DNA from: Bosea vaviloviae
GTDB lineage: Bacteria > Pseudomonadota > Alphaproteobacteria > Rhizobiales > Beijerinckiaceae
Direction: 5' to 3'
Length of the DNA stretch: 64,000 nucleotides
NCBI RefSeq assembly: GCF_001741865.1
Contig: NZ_CP017147.1
Span: 1,081,001 to 1,145,000 of the forward strand
Under the pieces are notes generated by a model. It was not told the DNA's origin and searched no databases. It saw only the letters and a program-made list of their open reading frames with translations. This document shows positions 46,581 through 55,169 of the stretch, piece by piece; the first letter of the stretch is position 1, and each line of letters starts with the position of its first letter. The position numbers and the translations under genes were made by a program.

Positions 46581-47881
46581 TGAGCGCGACCGGCATCGAG
46601 GCGCGCGCGACGCCGGCAGCGGCCGGGAGCGAGGCTGGCCAGAATCTGCGCGGCTTCATCTTCGTCGCGGCCTTCCTGCTCGTCTGGATCTCGACCGGCC
46701 CGTTCAAGGGCAGCTACGAGGTTCCCAACGAGGACACCGCGAACGTCATCAACCAGCTCAGCTTCTCGCTGATCGCCGTGCTCGGCATCGCCAGCGCCGC
46801 CCTGTCGGGCGGCCGGGCGGCGCAGGCCTATCTCAGGCCGAGCTGGATCCTGCTGATCACCTGGATGACGATCGGCGTCATCCAGTCGGCCAATTCCGAC
46901 GTCTCGATGCGCGCCTTCCGCTTTACGCTGGTGGTGCTGGTGATCGCCGGTTCGGTCATGCTGCTGCCCCAGGGCCGGCGCCATTTTGCCAGCCTCATCG
47001 GCACGGCGTCATTGATCGTGGTGCTGATCTGCTATGCCGGCCTCGTGATCTACCCCGATATCGCCGTCCATTCGGCCGGGGATGCGCTCGAACCCGAGCA
47101 TGCCGGGGCTTGGCGCGGCCTGTTCGACCACAAGAACATCGCCGGCGCGATGATGGTGGTTTTCGTGCTGATCGGCATCTTCGTGACGACGACATCGCCG
47201 CGCCTGGGCTGGGCGCTTGCCGGGCTCGCGACGGTCTTCCTGTTCTTCACCGGCTCCAAGACCTCGATGGGGCTTGGGCCCTTCGTCGTGCTGGTCGGGC
47301 TCGCCTGCGCGCGGATCAGGAGCCTGTGGCTGCGCGCGCTGCTGGCGCTCGGCCCGCTCGCTTTGCTGCTCACGGCAACCATCGGCTCCGTGCTGTTCAA
47401 GTCGATCGACACCGCCCTGCAGGCGCTCAGCCCCGGCCAGACCTTCACCGGCCGCACCGAGATCTGGAAATTCGCGCTCGACAGGCTCTGGAACCGGCCG
47501 ATCCTCGGCTATGGCTTCGAGGGCTTCTGGCGCAGCGACTATGTCATGTTCGCCGATATCGGCGAAGGCGAGACCGGCATCGCCCAGGGCATGGTCCATG
47601 GCCATAGTGGCTATGTCGACCTCGCCATCGGGCTCGGCGTTCCCGGGCTGATGCTCGGCCTGATCGTGCTGATCCTGCTGCCGCTGCGCGACCATCACCG
47701 CGTCCTGCCCACGCCGGAGAACAAGGCGCTGGCCGAGCTCTTCTTCCGGATCTGGCTGTTCTGCGTCTATTCGGCCTGCCTGGAGAGCTTCTTCTTCCGC
47801 CGCGCCGACCCGGTCTGGTTCGCGCTCCTGGTCTCTGTGATCGGCTTGCGATTGACCTCGAGATACCGGGTCACGCCCTAG
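46580..47881 (+). CDS. Wzy-like O-antigen ligase/polymerase family protein
   Basis: This 433-residue inner-membrane protein has about 11 helices and the Wzy_C/O-antigen-ligase region: a long periplasmic loop with TGRTEIWKFALDRLWNRPILGYGF and GHSGYVDLAIGLGVPGLML near residues 290-360. The loop Arg and His residues (GRTEIW, HGHSG) are those needed for activity in the family. It resembles ExoQ-type polymerases. The ATG at 46580 overlaps the Wzz stop (TGATG), showing an operon. Family F repeats follow. Confidence 0.9.
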   Translation: MSATGIEARATPAAAGSEAGQNLRGFIFVAAFLLVWISTGPFKGSYEVPNEDTANVINQLSFSLIAVLGIASAALSGGRAAQAYLRPSWILLITWMTIGVIQSANSDVSMRAFRFTLVVLVIAGSVMLLPQGRRHFASLIGTASLIVVLICYAGLVIYPDIAVHSAGDALEPEHAGAWRGLFDHKNIAGAMMVVFVLIGIFVTTTSPRLGWALAGLATVFLFFTGSKTSMGLGPFVVLVGLACARIRSLWLRALLALGPLALLLTATIGSVLFKSIDTALQALSPGQTFTGRTEIWKFALDRLWNRPILGYGFEGFWRSDYVMFADIGEGETGIAQGMVHGHSGYVDLAIGLGVPGLMLGLIVLILLPLRDHHRVLPTPENKALAELFFRIWLFCVYSACLESFFFRRADPVWFALLVSVIGLRLTSRYRVTP

Positions 47882-47981
47882 AGCAATCTCCGATCCGACT
47901 GGATCGTTCATTGCTCTAGATCATTGTTTTAACGCGTTTTCTTCACGCGAACCGGTGTCCACTTCGCTCGAAAACGCTCTA
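47880..47981. repeat. Double palindrome (family F relative) after the Wzy-like gene
   Basis: TAGAGCAAT and ATTGCTCTA bracket a CGATCC-GACT-GGATCG hairpin (47880-47919). A second part carries GTTTT-AACGCG-TTTTC and CGAACCGGTGTCCACTTCGC, with CTCTAG at its end. It separates the convergent polymerase and GT2 genes and is a likely two-way terminator. Confidence 0.65.
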
Positions 47982-49031
47982 GTTCTTCTCCGGCTTGCGA
48001 TACTGCTCGTTGGCGACGCCGAATTCCGACATCAATCGGCCCAGCGCCACCTGCGCGTGATAAAGCCCGATCAGGATGGAATGCGTGCGCAGGGCCAAAG
48101 CGAGCCCGCGAAAGGGCGAGACGGCCAGCAATGTCAGCGATTTCGCCAGGACCTTGAGCCGGCCTGCCAGGCCGGGCTGCTGGCGCCGCGCGATCTGCGC
48201 CGAGAGCGCGCCATTGCGGAAAGCGCGCGCCGCGATCCAGCCGGTTTCGCTGCGCCTCGCCGGCATGGTCTCGACTTGAGCCGCCTCCTGCACCCACCAG
48301 AAGCGGAAGCCCGCCGCCTTGGCGCGCGAGAAGAAATCGCTGTCGCCGCCGCCGGTGAAATCGAAGCTCTCGTCGAAGAAGGGGAAACCCAGCCGCTCCA
48401 GCACCTGCCGCCGGATCAGGTAGTTGGCGCTGGAATAGAGGATCGGGATCGGGCCGGTCGCGGCATAATGCGAGCGAAACACCGGGTGCGCCTTCAGCCA
48501 GGCGCGCGAGGCATCCTCGAAAACCGGCGTGACCGAGCCGCCGAAGAGCTCGGCCGGAGCCGTCTCCGCCGCGCGCAGGAAGGCGCCGAGCCAGCCGGGC
48601 TCGGCCTGCTCGTCGTCATCGATGCCGAGCAGCTGCTCGAGCGCCGGAAACCGCGTCAGGGCGCAGCGCCAGGCGGCGTTATAGGCCTTGCAGTTGCCCT
48701 GGCGCGGCTCGACGATGACGAGACCCTTGAACAGGCCGGCTTCCAGCAGCGCCTTGGCGCGGGTGGCGCCGGCACGCTCGACGCCTTCGTTCTCGACGAT
48801 GATGATTGCGAAGTCATGCCCGCCCTGCTGCGCGGCCAACGAGCGCAAGGTCGCCTCCAGCATGTCGGGCCGCTTGAAGGTCGGCACGCAGACGACGCTT
48901 TCGACGCCGCGCAAGGCCTCCTCCGGCGAGCGTGCGACGATCGTGAAGGTCTCGGTCGAGTCGAAGCCGGTCACCGCGAGCGGCGCTGCGGCGGCGGCAT
49001 CGAAGATCGGGTCATTCTCGGTCGGGGCCAT
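47979..49031 (-). CDS. GT2 family glycosyltransferase
   Basis: This 350-residue GT-A enzyme has SVVCVPTFKRPDMLEATL at the start of the catalytic domain (residue about 45) and the metal site LGIDDDEQAEPGWLGAF near residue 138. TGGGDSDFFSRAKAAGF further on is the acceptor-side ED-like motif. The last 80 residues contain hydrophobic helices (LLAVSPFRGLALAL) that suggest membrane contact. The start at 49031 was chosen by family; the frame goes on to 49277. It is divergent from the GT4 gene and likely adds a sugar to the repeat unit. Confidence 0.88.
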   Translation of the reverse strand: MAPTENDPIFDAAAAAPLAVTGFDSTETFTIVARSPEEALRGVESVVCVPTFKRPDMLEATLRSLAAQQGGHDFAIIIVENEGVERAGATRAKALLEAGLFKGLVIVEPRQGNCKAYNAAWRCALTRFPALEQLLGIDDDEQAEPGWLGAFLRAAETAPAELFGGSVTPVFEDASRAWLKAHPVFRSHYAATGPIPILYSSANYLIRRQVLERLGFPFFDESFDFTGGGDSDFFSRAKAAGFRFWWVQEAAQVETMPARRSETGWIAARAFRNGALSAQIARRQQPGLAGRLKVLAKSLTLLAVSPFRGLALALRTHSILIGLYHAQVALGRLMSEFGVANEQYRKPEKN

Positions 49032-49209
49032 GGCGCGCCAGACTGCATCAGGGCGCTTAAGGTTCCGTGTGCGCGATCGTCGCGGAACAGGGGCCAAGTG
49101 CCAGAAAGCCAAGCACCAGAAAACATTGACGCTGGCGCTCGGATGGACTTGACCCTGCGATAGGATCTGCGTCTCTCTCGCGGCCTCCACTGCCAAAGGG
49201 CCGCCCGTC

Positions 49210-50406
49210 TTGCGCCTCGCCTTCCTGACCTCGTTGATCCCGGTCGCCCGGCCCGACACCGGTTTCGAGATCGCCAATGCCGCGATCCTCGACGCGCTGC
49301 GCGCTGCCGGTCACGAGGTCACGGCCATCGGCTTCCTGCGGCCGGGCGAGGTTCCAGCCGTTCCCGAAGGCGCGGTCGTGATCGACGCCATCGATATCGA
49401 GAACGCCGCCGTACCGGCCCGGCGCAAGCTGCAATGGATACTGGCCGCCCTGGCGAAGGGTCTGCCGGTTGCTTGCGCGAAGCTGCGATTGGCCGGCGAG
49501 GGCCGCTTGATCGAAGCGGTGCGGGCGCATGGACCGTTCGATGCGCTCATCCTGAATTCGGTGATGCTGCCGGGCGCCTTCCCGGAATTGCTCAGCCTGG
49601 GCCCTTGCGTGCTGGTCGAGCATAATATCGAGCATGTCTCGGCGCGGCAGAGCGCGGCGCACAGCGCCAATCCGCTGCTGCGCCGGCTCTTCGCCCGCGA
49701 AGCAAGGCTGCTGGAGCGCATCGAGCGCCGGCTCTGGGACGAGGCGCGCTTCGTCTGGACGCTGGCCGAGGCGGATCGCGCCGCGCTCGGCCCGGCATAT
49801 CAGGCGAAGTCGGCGGCGCTGCCGCTGGTCTCGTGCCCCGCCCGCAACGCTGCCGCTGAGACGGCGGAACCCGCGCCCGCCTATGATATCGGCCTGATCG
49901 GAACCTGGACCTGGGCGCCGAATTTCATCGGCCTCGACTGGTTCCTGCGCGAGATCTGCCCGCTGCTGCCATCCGACATCACGGTCGCTGTCGCCGGCCG
50001 GCTGTCAAGCGAGATGCCGGACCTGCCGCCGCAGGTAACACTTGTCGGTAGGGTGCCCGATGCCGACGAGTTCCTGCGTTCCTGCCGGATCGTGGCGCTG
50101 TCGAGCCGCGCCGGCACCGGCGTACAATTGAAGACGATCGAGGCGATGCAGCTCGGCCTGCCCGCTGTGGCGACGACGTTGTCCTGCCGGGGCTTTTCGG
50201 AGATGCCGGCGAATTTCAGCATCGCCGATACGCCTCAGGCCTTCGCGCAGGCGCTGATTGCGCGCCTTGGCACCATCCGTGCCGGCGACCGGCAGCGCCT
50301 GGACGGGGCCGCCTTCATGACCGGCCAACGCGCGGCGCTGGCCGCCGGGCTGGCGCAGGGGCTTGCCGCCGCGAATGGCGAATGGCGAGTGGCGAATGGC
50401 GAGTAA
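49210..50406 (+). CDS. GT4 family glycosyltransferase
   Basis: This 398-residue GT-B enzyme starts LRLAFLTSLIPVARPDTGFE and has the C-terminal donor site ADEFLRSCRIVALSSRAGTG, then GVQLKTIEAMQLGLPAVAT, the E-x7-E-like region of family 4. The proposed start is a TTG at 49210; nothing better is in frame nearby. The last residues (NGEWRVANGE) are encoded by the left arm of a family E repeat and are probably not functional. It may be the last enzyme of the polysaccharide locus. Confidence 0.88.
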   Translation: MRLAFLTSLIPVARPDTGFEIANAAILDALRAAGHEVTAIGFLRPGEVPAVPEGAVVIDAIDIENAAVPARRKLQWILAALAKGLPVACAKLRLAGEGRLIEAVRAHGPFDALILNSVMLPGAFPELLSLGPCVLVEHNIEHVSARQSAAHSANPLLRRLFAREARLLERIERRLWDEARFVWTLAEADRAALGPAYQAKSAALPLVSCPARNAAAETAEPAPAYDIGLIGTWTWAPNFIGLDWFLREICPLLPSDITVAVAGRLSSEMPDLPPQVTLVGRVPDADEFLRSCRIVALSSRAGTGVQLKTIEAMQLGLPAVATTLSCRGFSEMPANFSIADTPQAFAQALIARLGTIRAGDRQRLDGAAFMTGQRAALAAGLAQGLAAANGEWRVANGE

Positions 50407-50487
50407 AGGGACGGGCGCGGTATCCGCAGCCAATCTCTATTCGCCACTCGCTAATCTCCATTCGCTATTCGCCATTCGCCACTCGCC
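50371..50487. repeat. Palindromic repeat, family E, coding on both arms
   Basis: GCGAATG, GCGAATG, GCGAGTG, GCGAATG and GCGAGTA units on the left face CTCCATTCGCTATTCGCCA and TTCGCCACTCGCC on the right. The left arm encodes the GT4 C-terminus (NGEWRVANGE) and the right arm, on the other strand, encodes the AbrB-family C-terminus (VGRVANGE). The two genes converge on it. Confidence 0.8.
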
Positions 50488-51589
50488 CAACAGCCGTTTT
50501 TGGCTTGCCGATGATGACGCCGAAGAGCGGGCCGGCGCAGACCATCACCAGGAAGACGCGGATGATGTGGTGGGCCGCCACGAAGGCGACCTCGGTGTGC
50601 AGCGCCAGCGCGATCAGGCTCATCTCGGCGAGGCCGCCCGGCGAATAGGCCAGGATCAACGGCACATGGCCGTGGACCGAGACCAGCGCGACCAGCCAGG
50701 CGAAGCTCAAGGTCAACACCAGCAGGAGCACCGTCGAGCCGACCGAGAGCATGAGCACGCGCAGGATGATGCGCGGCGGCGTGCCGACGAAACGGCAGCC
50801 GATGGTGACGCCGAGCACGAGCTGCGCGCCATTGACGATCTCGAAAGGCGGAACCGCGTTGCTCAGCCCCGCCAGATGCACTGCGGCGCTGACCAGCATC
50901 GGCCCGAGCAGGAATTTCGCTGGCAGCCTCAGCCAATGCCCGACGACGATGCCGGCCAGCCCGCAGGCCAGCAAGCTGGCCTCGGCGAGAAGCGGCGTCT
51001 GCTGGAATGACGGCCCGGCAACCCGCGTGCCGCCGAGCGGAACGCCGCCGATCCACTGCACGATGAAGGGCAGCGTCATCACCACCAGCAGGATGCGGGC
51101 GGAATGGATCAGCGCGATGATGCGGGCATCGCCGCCCTTTTCCTCGCCGACCGTGACCATCTCGACCAGGCCGCCCGGCATGCCGGCGAAGAAGGCGGTG
51201 ACCGGGTCGAACCCCGCGAATTTGCGGAAATAGCCGACGCAGGCGAAACCGCAGGCGCACATGAACAGGACGAGGCCGGCGATGGTCGGCAGCCAGTTGG
51301 GGATCTGGCCGATCACCTCCGGCTTGAAGCCGGCGCCGAGCATGACGCCGATCACCATCGTCATCGGCGGGCGGATCACCGCCGGCGCGGCGACGGGCAG
51401 GCGCAGCAGCGCCGCGATCGTGCAGACCACCATCGAGCCCAGCATCCAGGGCAACGGCAACCGCCCCTGCACGAAGAGCCAGCCGCCGACACCGCCAAGG
51501 ACCAACGCCAACGTAAAACGCCGATAAGGGAAACGCCCCGGCGCGAGCGCACGAAGGCCCCCCGACAGACTCGACAGCAGATCCCTCAT
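50465..51589 (-). CDS. AbrB family membrane protein
   Basis: This 374-residue protein has about ten hydrophobic helices and the duplicated AbrB/AimA-like membrane domain: LPLPWMLGSMVVCTIAAL near residue 45, FFAGMPGGLVEMVTVGEE at the end of repeat one, then FLLGPMLVSAAVHL and LAYSPGGLAEMSLIAL in repeat two. Some members are annotated as ammonia monooxygenase or as regulators; a transport role fits the topology better. The start at 51589 (MRDLLSSL) is preferred to a longer frame. Its last residues come from a family E repeat. Confidence 0.87.
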   Translation of the reverse strand: MRDLLSSLSGGLRALAPGRFPYRRFTLALVLGGVGGWLFVQGRLPLPWMLGSMVVCTIAALLRLPVAAPAVIRPPMTMVIGVMLGAGFKPEVIGQIPNWLPTIAGLVLFMCACGFACVGYFRKFAGFDPVTAFFAGMPGGLVEMVTVGEEKGGDARIIALIHSARILLVVMTLPFIVQWIGGVPLGGTRVAGPSFQQTPLLAEASLLACGLAGIVVGHWLRLPAKFLLGPMLVSAAVHLAGLSNAVPPFEIVNGAQLVLGVTIGCRFVGTPPRIILRVLMLSVGSTVLLLVLTLSFAWLVALVSVHGHVPLILAYSPGGLAEMSLIALALHTEVAFVAAHHIIRVFLVMVCAGPLFGVIIGKPKTAVGRVANGE

Positions 51590-51864
51590 ACGTCCGACTT
51601 GAATCCCGGCAAGACTTGAACTCCGGCAAGCGTGATGCAGGCACAGGCCCACGGAAGATTGAGGCCTCCTACACGCCTTTGCATGGGCGCAACAGACCGG
51701 GGCTGGAATGCCGCCCTTGCCGCCGGCACGCATCGGTCGGCTCGCCCTACACAACCCAGGCATGTGTCCGGGCCTCTGGCGGAAGATGCCCGTTTCATCA
51801 ATGGTTTCGCATCGGGGATGGAAACGAGCCGCGCGCTAAAAATGCGCGGCCGATGGTTCGGGCG

Positions 51865-52950
51865 ATGAGCGAAGAGCGACTAACCGGGCGGCAGGGCCGT
51901 TCGGGTTTCGATGACGACGCCGTTGACGCCTCGTTCCGTCCGTTGCATGCCGACGAGCCGCCGCCTCCGGAGGCCGTTCCGCCCATCGTCCTCAGCTCGA
52001 TATCCGAAATCGCGGCGCCCGCGCCGCGTGGCTGGATCGCGCGGCTGCGATATGACGTCGCCAGTCGCTGGCTCACTGCGAGCCCCAATCTGCGCGGCTC
52101 GGTCTACATGCTGTCGTCGCTCCTGGTTTACGCCGTCATGGTCGGCGCGATGAAGCATGTCGGGACCGCGATCCCGCTGATCGAGATCCTGATGATCCGC
52201 CAGATCATCATGAGCCTCGTCATCGTCGCGATCGCGGGCTCGGCGCTGCCGCTGCTGATGCGAACGACACGCCCGGGGCTTCAGGTCACGCGCGGCCTCA
52301 TCACGCTCGTCTCGATGCTGTGCGGCTTCTCGGCAGTCATCCATATTCCGCTGGCACAGGCGACCGCGATCGGCTTCAGCCAGGTCTTCTTCGTCACCAT
52401 CGCTGCCGTGCTCGTGCTGAAGGAAAAGGTGGATTCGCGGCGCTGGACCGCCACCATCATCGGCTTCGCTGGCGTGATGATCATGCTCGATCCTTCCGCG
52501 AACGGGCTCAACATCTATGCCTTGGCCTCTGTCGCCGGCGCGCTGTTCGGCGCCGGCGTCACCGTCAGTGTGCGCATGCTGGCGGCGACCGAGCGCACCG
52601 AGACCATCCTGCTCTATCAGGGCGTCGTGCTGATGGCGGTGCTCGCTGTGCCGTGCTGGTGGTTCTGGATACAGCCGAGCCCGGAGCAATGGTTCTGGCT
52701 CGTCGTGCTCAGCCTGTTCGGCACTGCGGGACAATGGCTGCTCACGCGGGCCTATCAGGTCGGCGAGGCGGCCGCGCTCGCGCCGCTCGACTTCACCCGG
52801 CTGATCTTGTCCTGCTTCACCGGCTTCGTGTTCTTCGCCGAAATCCCGGCATTGACCACCGGGATCGGCGCCGCCATCGTCATCGGCGCAACGCTCTACA
52901 CCATCCGCAAGAATGCCCGGCCGGTAATCGCTCCCAGCCCGGGCCCTTGA
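51865..52950 (+). CDS. EamA/DMT family transporter
   Basis: This protein of about 361 residues has a long hydrophilic N-terminus of some 75 residues, then ten helices with two EamA repeats: SVYMLSSLLVYAVMVGAM opening the first, and the second ending GIGAAIVIGATLYTIRKNA. Such proteins export metabolites or amino acids; the substrate here is unknown. The start could be 51865 (MSEERLTG) or 51853; a frame open from 51616 has no family support. It is divergent from the AbrB-family gene. Confidence 0.87.
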   Translation: MSEERLTGRQGRSGFDDDAVDASFRPLHADEPPPPEAVPPIVLSSISEIAAPAPRGWIARLRYDVASRWLTASPNLRGSVYMLSSLLVYAVMVGAMKHVGTAIPLIEILMIRQIIMSLVIVAIAGSALPLLMRTTRPGLQVTRGLITLVSMLCGFSAVIHIPLAQATAIGFSQVFFVTIAAVLVLKEKVDSRRWTATIIGFAGVMIMLDPSANGLNIYALASVAGALFGAGVTVSVRMLAATERTETILLYQGVVLMAVLAVPCWWFWIQPSPEQWFWLVVLSLFGTAGQWLLTRAYQVGEAAALAPLDFTRLILSCFTGFVFFAEIPALTTGIGAAIVIGATLYTIRKNARPVIAPSPGP

Positions 52951-52979
52951 CCTGAAACCTCCCCTTGGAAAGGCCGCCC

Positions 52980-53915
52980 GTGACCCATCACCTGCTCGAG
53001 GCCGGCCTTTCGACCTGCCATTGGGGCTTCTTCGACGCCGCGCTCAAGCCTGTGCTGACGATTGCGAGTGGCGACAGCGTCACGATCCGCACCGTCACCG
53101 GTCCGGCCGAGGCGCAGCCGAAATCCGGCTTCCATGTGCTGCCCGAGATCCACGAAATCCATGCCAAGGCCGACCGTTCGGTGCCCGGCCATATCCTGAC
53201 CGGCCCGGTCGCGGTGAAGGGCGCCAAGCCCGGCCAGGTGCTGGAGGTGCGCATCCGCGAGGTGACGCTGCGTACCGACTGGGGCTACACCATGATCAAG
53301 CCGCTCGCGGGCACGCTGCCCGACGAGTTCGACACGCATAAATTGATCCATATCGGGCTCGATGCGAAAACCAATCTGGCGCATCTGCCCTGGGGCATGG
53401 AGCTGCCGCTGGCGCCCTTCTTCGGCGTGATGGGCACGGCGCCTCCAGCGCATTGGGGCCGGTTGACCTCGCTCATACCGCGCGCCTTCGGCGGCAATCT
53501 CGACAATAAGGAGCTGGTCGCGGGCTCGACGCTCTATCTGCCGGTTTTCGTCGAGGGCGGGCTGTTCTCCTGCGGCGACGGCCATGGCGCGCAGGGCGAT
53601 GGCGAGGTCTGCGTCACCGCGATCGAGACCGCGCTTGAAGGCACCTTCGAATTCATCCTGCGCGAGGACCTGTCCTTCGCGACGCCCAGGGCGGAGACGC
53701 CGACCCACCACATCACCATGGGCATCGATCCCGACCTGGACATCTGCGCCCAGAAGGCGCTGCGCGAGATGATCGCGCTGATCGTCGGGCGGACGAAACT
53801 TGCGCGCGAGGAGGCCTATATGCTGTGCAGCCTCGCCGCCGATCTGCGCGTGACCCAGACGGTCAACGGCTCCAAGGGCGTGCATTGCATGCTGGCCAAG
53901 AACTTGGTGGCGTGA
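52980..53915 (+). CDS. Acetamidase/formamidase family protein
   Basis: This 311-residue hydrolase has the FmdA/AmdA family fold: TCHWGFFDAALKPVLTIASG at the N-terminus, GPVAVKGAKPGQVLEV, the metal and active-site stretch PARAFGGNLDNKEL (here IPRAFGGNLDNKEL), SCGDGHGAQGDGEVCVTAIE, and CSLAADLRVTQTVNG. It would release ammonia from formamide or a short amide. The start is the GTG at 52980. The stop region is a 14-base tandem duplication (53903-53930). It follows the EamA gene by 29 bases. Confidence 0.9.
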   Translation: MTHHLLEAGLSTCHWGFFDAALKPVLTIASGDSVTIRTVTGPAEAQPKSGFHVLPEIHEIHAKADRSVPGHILTGPVAVKGAKPGQVLEVRIREVTLRTDWGYTMIKPLAGTLPDEFDTHKLIHIGLDAKTNLAHLPWGMELPLAPFFGVMGTAPPAHWGRLTSLIPRAFGGNLDNKELVAGSTLYLPVFVEGGLFSCGDGHGAQGDGEVCVTAIETALEGTFEFILREDLSFATPRAETPTHHITMGIDPDLDICAQKALREMIALIVGRTKLAREEAYMLCSLAADLRVTQTVNGSKGVHCMLAKNLVA

Positions 53916-54081
53916 GCTTGGTGGCGTGAGCCTGGTCGCCTTATCGGAGAGGGCGAGCGGGAGCCGCCTGGTCCATGGCCTCCCCCCGAGAACGTCAGCT
54001 GCAAATGCTATCGGTTGCCTTCCGGCGTGACCGATACGATATTGCAAGCAGTTTCCTCTCGCTTCATTCCGGAGATATCTC

Positions 54082-54615
54082 GTGAGCGACGCCCCGCGAT
54101 CAGGCTGTCCGATCAACCTCACGCTCGAGGTGGTCGGCGACGCCTGGAGCCTGCTCGTGCTGCGCGACATGATGTTCGGCAATCGCCGGCATTTCCGCGA
54201 ATTGCTGCTGCAATCGGAGGAGGGCATCTCCTCCAATATCCTGGCCGACCGATTGAAGACCTTGCTGGAGCAAGGCATCCTGACGCGGGCCGACGACGTC
54301 ACGCATAAGCAGAAGCTGACCTACAGCCTGACCGAAAAGGGCATCCAATTGCTGCCGGTGCTGGCGCAGATGTCGGGCTGGGGGTTGAAATTCCTGCCGG
54401 TGAGCGAGGAGCTCTCGATCCGCGCGGAATTGCTCGCGCAAGGCGGACCGGCGCTCTGGGAGGAGTTCATGGACGAATTGCGCGAGAGCCATCTCGGCAC
54501 CATCAATCCGGCGCGCACGCAACCCGGCTGGATCAGCGTCGGATCGCGGCTGCGGGCGGCCTATGAGGCGGTCCTGGCGCGCAAGGCGACCGAGGCGCAA
54601 CGCGCCGCAGGCTGA
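54082..54615 (+). CDS. HxlR family winged-helix regulator
   Basis: This 177-residue regulator has the HxlR DNA-binding domain: GDAWSLLVLRDMMFGNRRHF near residue 18, then EEGISSNILADRLKTLLEQG, and the wing THKQKLTYSLTEKG. The C-terminal 70 residues are an extra helical part. The single Cys near the N-terminus (SGCPINLTLEVVG) is the position that senses reactive species in some members. The GTG start follows a GGAGATATC site. The formamidase gene is the nearest candidate target. Confidence 0.92.
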   Translation: MSDAPRSGCPINLTLEVVGDAWSLLVLRDMMFGNRRHFRELLLQSEEGISSNILADRLKTLLEQGILTRADDVTHKQKLTYSLTEKGIQLLPVLAQMSGWGLKFLPVSEELSIRAELLAQGGPALWEEFMDELRESHLGTINPARTQPGWISVGSRLRAAYEAVLARKATEAQRAAG

Positions 54616-55169
54616 GAGGCGGTTTGGGAACCTCCTGAGTCATCATCCACACCGTCATTCCGGGGCACGCCGAAGGCGTGATCTCGGAAACCATAAGCCC
54701 CCGCGACGTCATGCTCGGGCTTGACCCCCGATTGTCCGCTTCGCCGCGAGCGCCCGATCGAAAAGCTCCGTTCATCGCAGGCATTCCAGCGGGCGGTGAC
54801 GAATGAGACAGGCGCGGGGAACCCCTCTCCCGGATGGGAGAGGGGCAGGGGTGAGGGTGTGCCCTTTCAGTAGAAGGCGTTGCGGCTCCGTTGCGCCTCA
54901 ATAACGAGCGGCGGGCCCTCATCCCTGCCCTTCTCCCACACGGGAGAAGGGTTCCCCGCGCCCTTCATCCGGCACTTCGCGTCACCTTCGCCCGTGAGGG
55001 GAGAGTCGTGCATGATCTGCTCAGGGGCCAAACCCCCAACCGGACAGCAGTGGGTCAAGCCCGACCATCTCGTAAAGCAGAGAGCTCTGGTCATGAGATT
55101 CTTGGGGTGCAAGCCCGAGAATGACGCATCTCCGATGGATCCCGGAGCATCCTCTAAGACCTCGAAAGC
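54616..55169. other. 554-base gene-free, repeat-rich region
   Basis: No convincing coding frame was found. It holds a partial family C repeat near 54700-54720, a MITE-like inverted repeat (54812-54961), and scattered pieces such as GCAAGCCCGAGAATGACG near 55111 and GATGGATCCCGG near 55135 that match parts of other repeat families. It separates the HxlR gene from the convergent GST gene. Confidence 0.6.
54812..54961. mobile_element. 150-base MITE-like inverted repeat
   Basis: Ends of about 46 bases are inverted copies with only a few differences: GCGCGGGGAACCCCTCTCCC on the left and GGGAGAAGGGTTCCCCGCGC on the right. Each arm also contains its own small hairpin (CTCTCCC-GGAT-GGGAGAG). The centre is short (about 58 bases) and non-coding. 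Confidence 0.65.

Noticed and set aside
50451..51644. A 397-codon minus-strand frame overlapping the AbrB-family gene
   Set aside because: It lies in another frame of the same strand, is Arg/Ala-rich without membrane helices, and the AbrB-type frame has clear family features.
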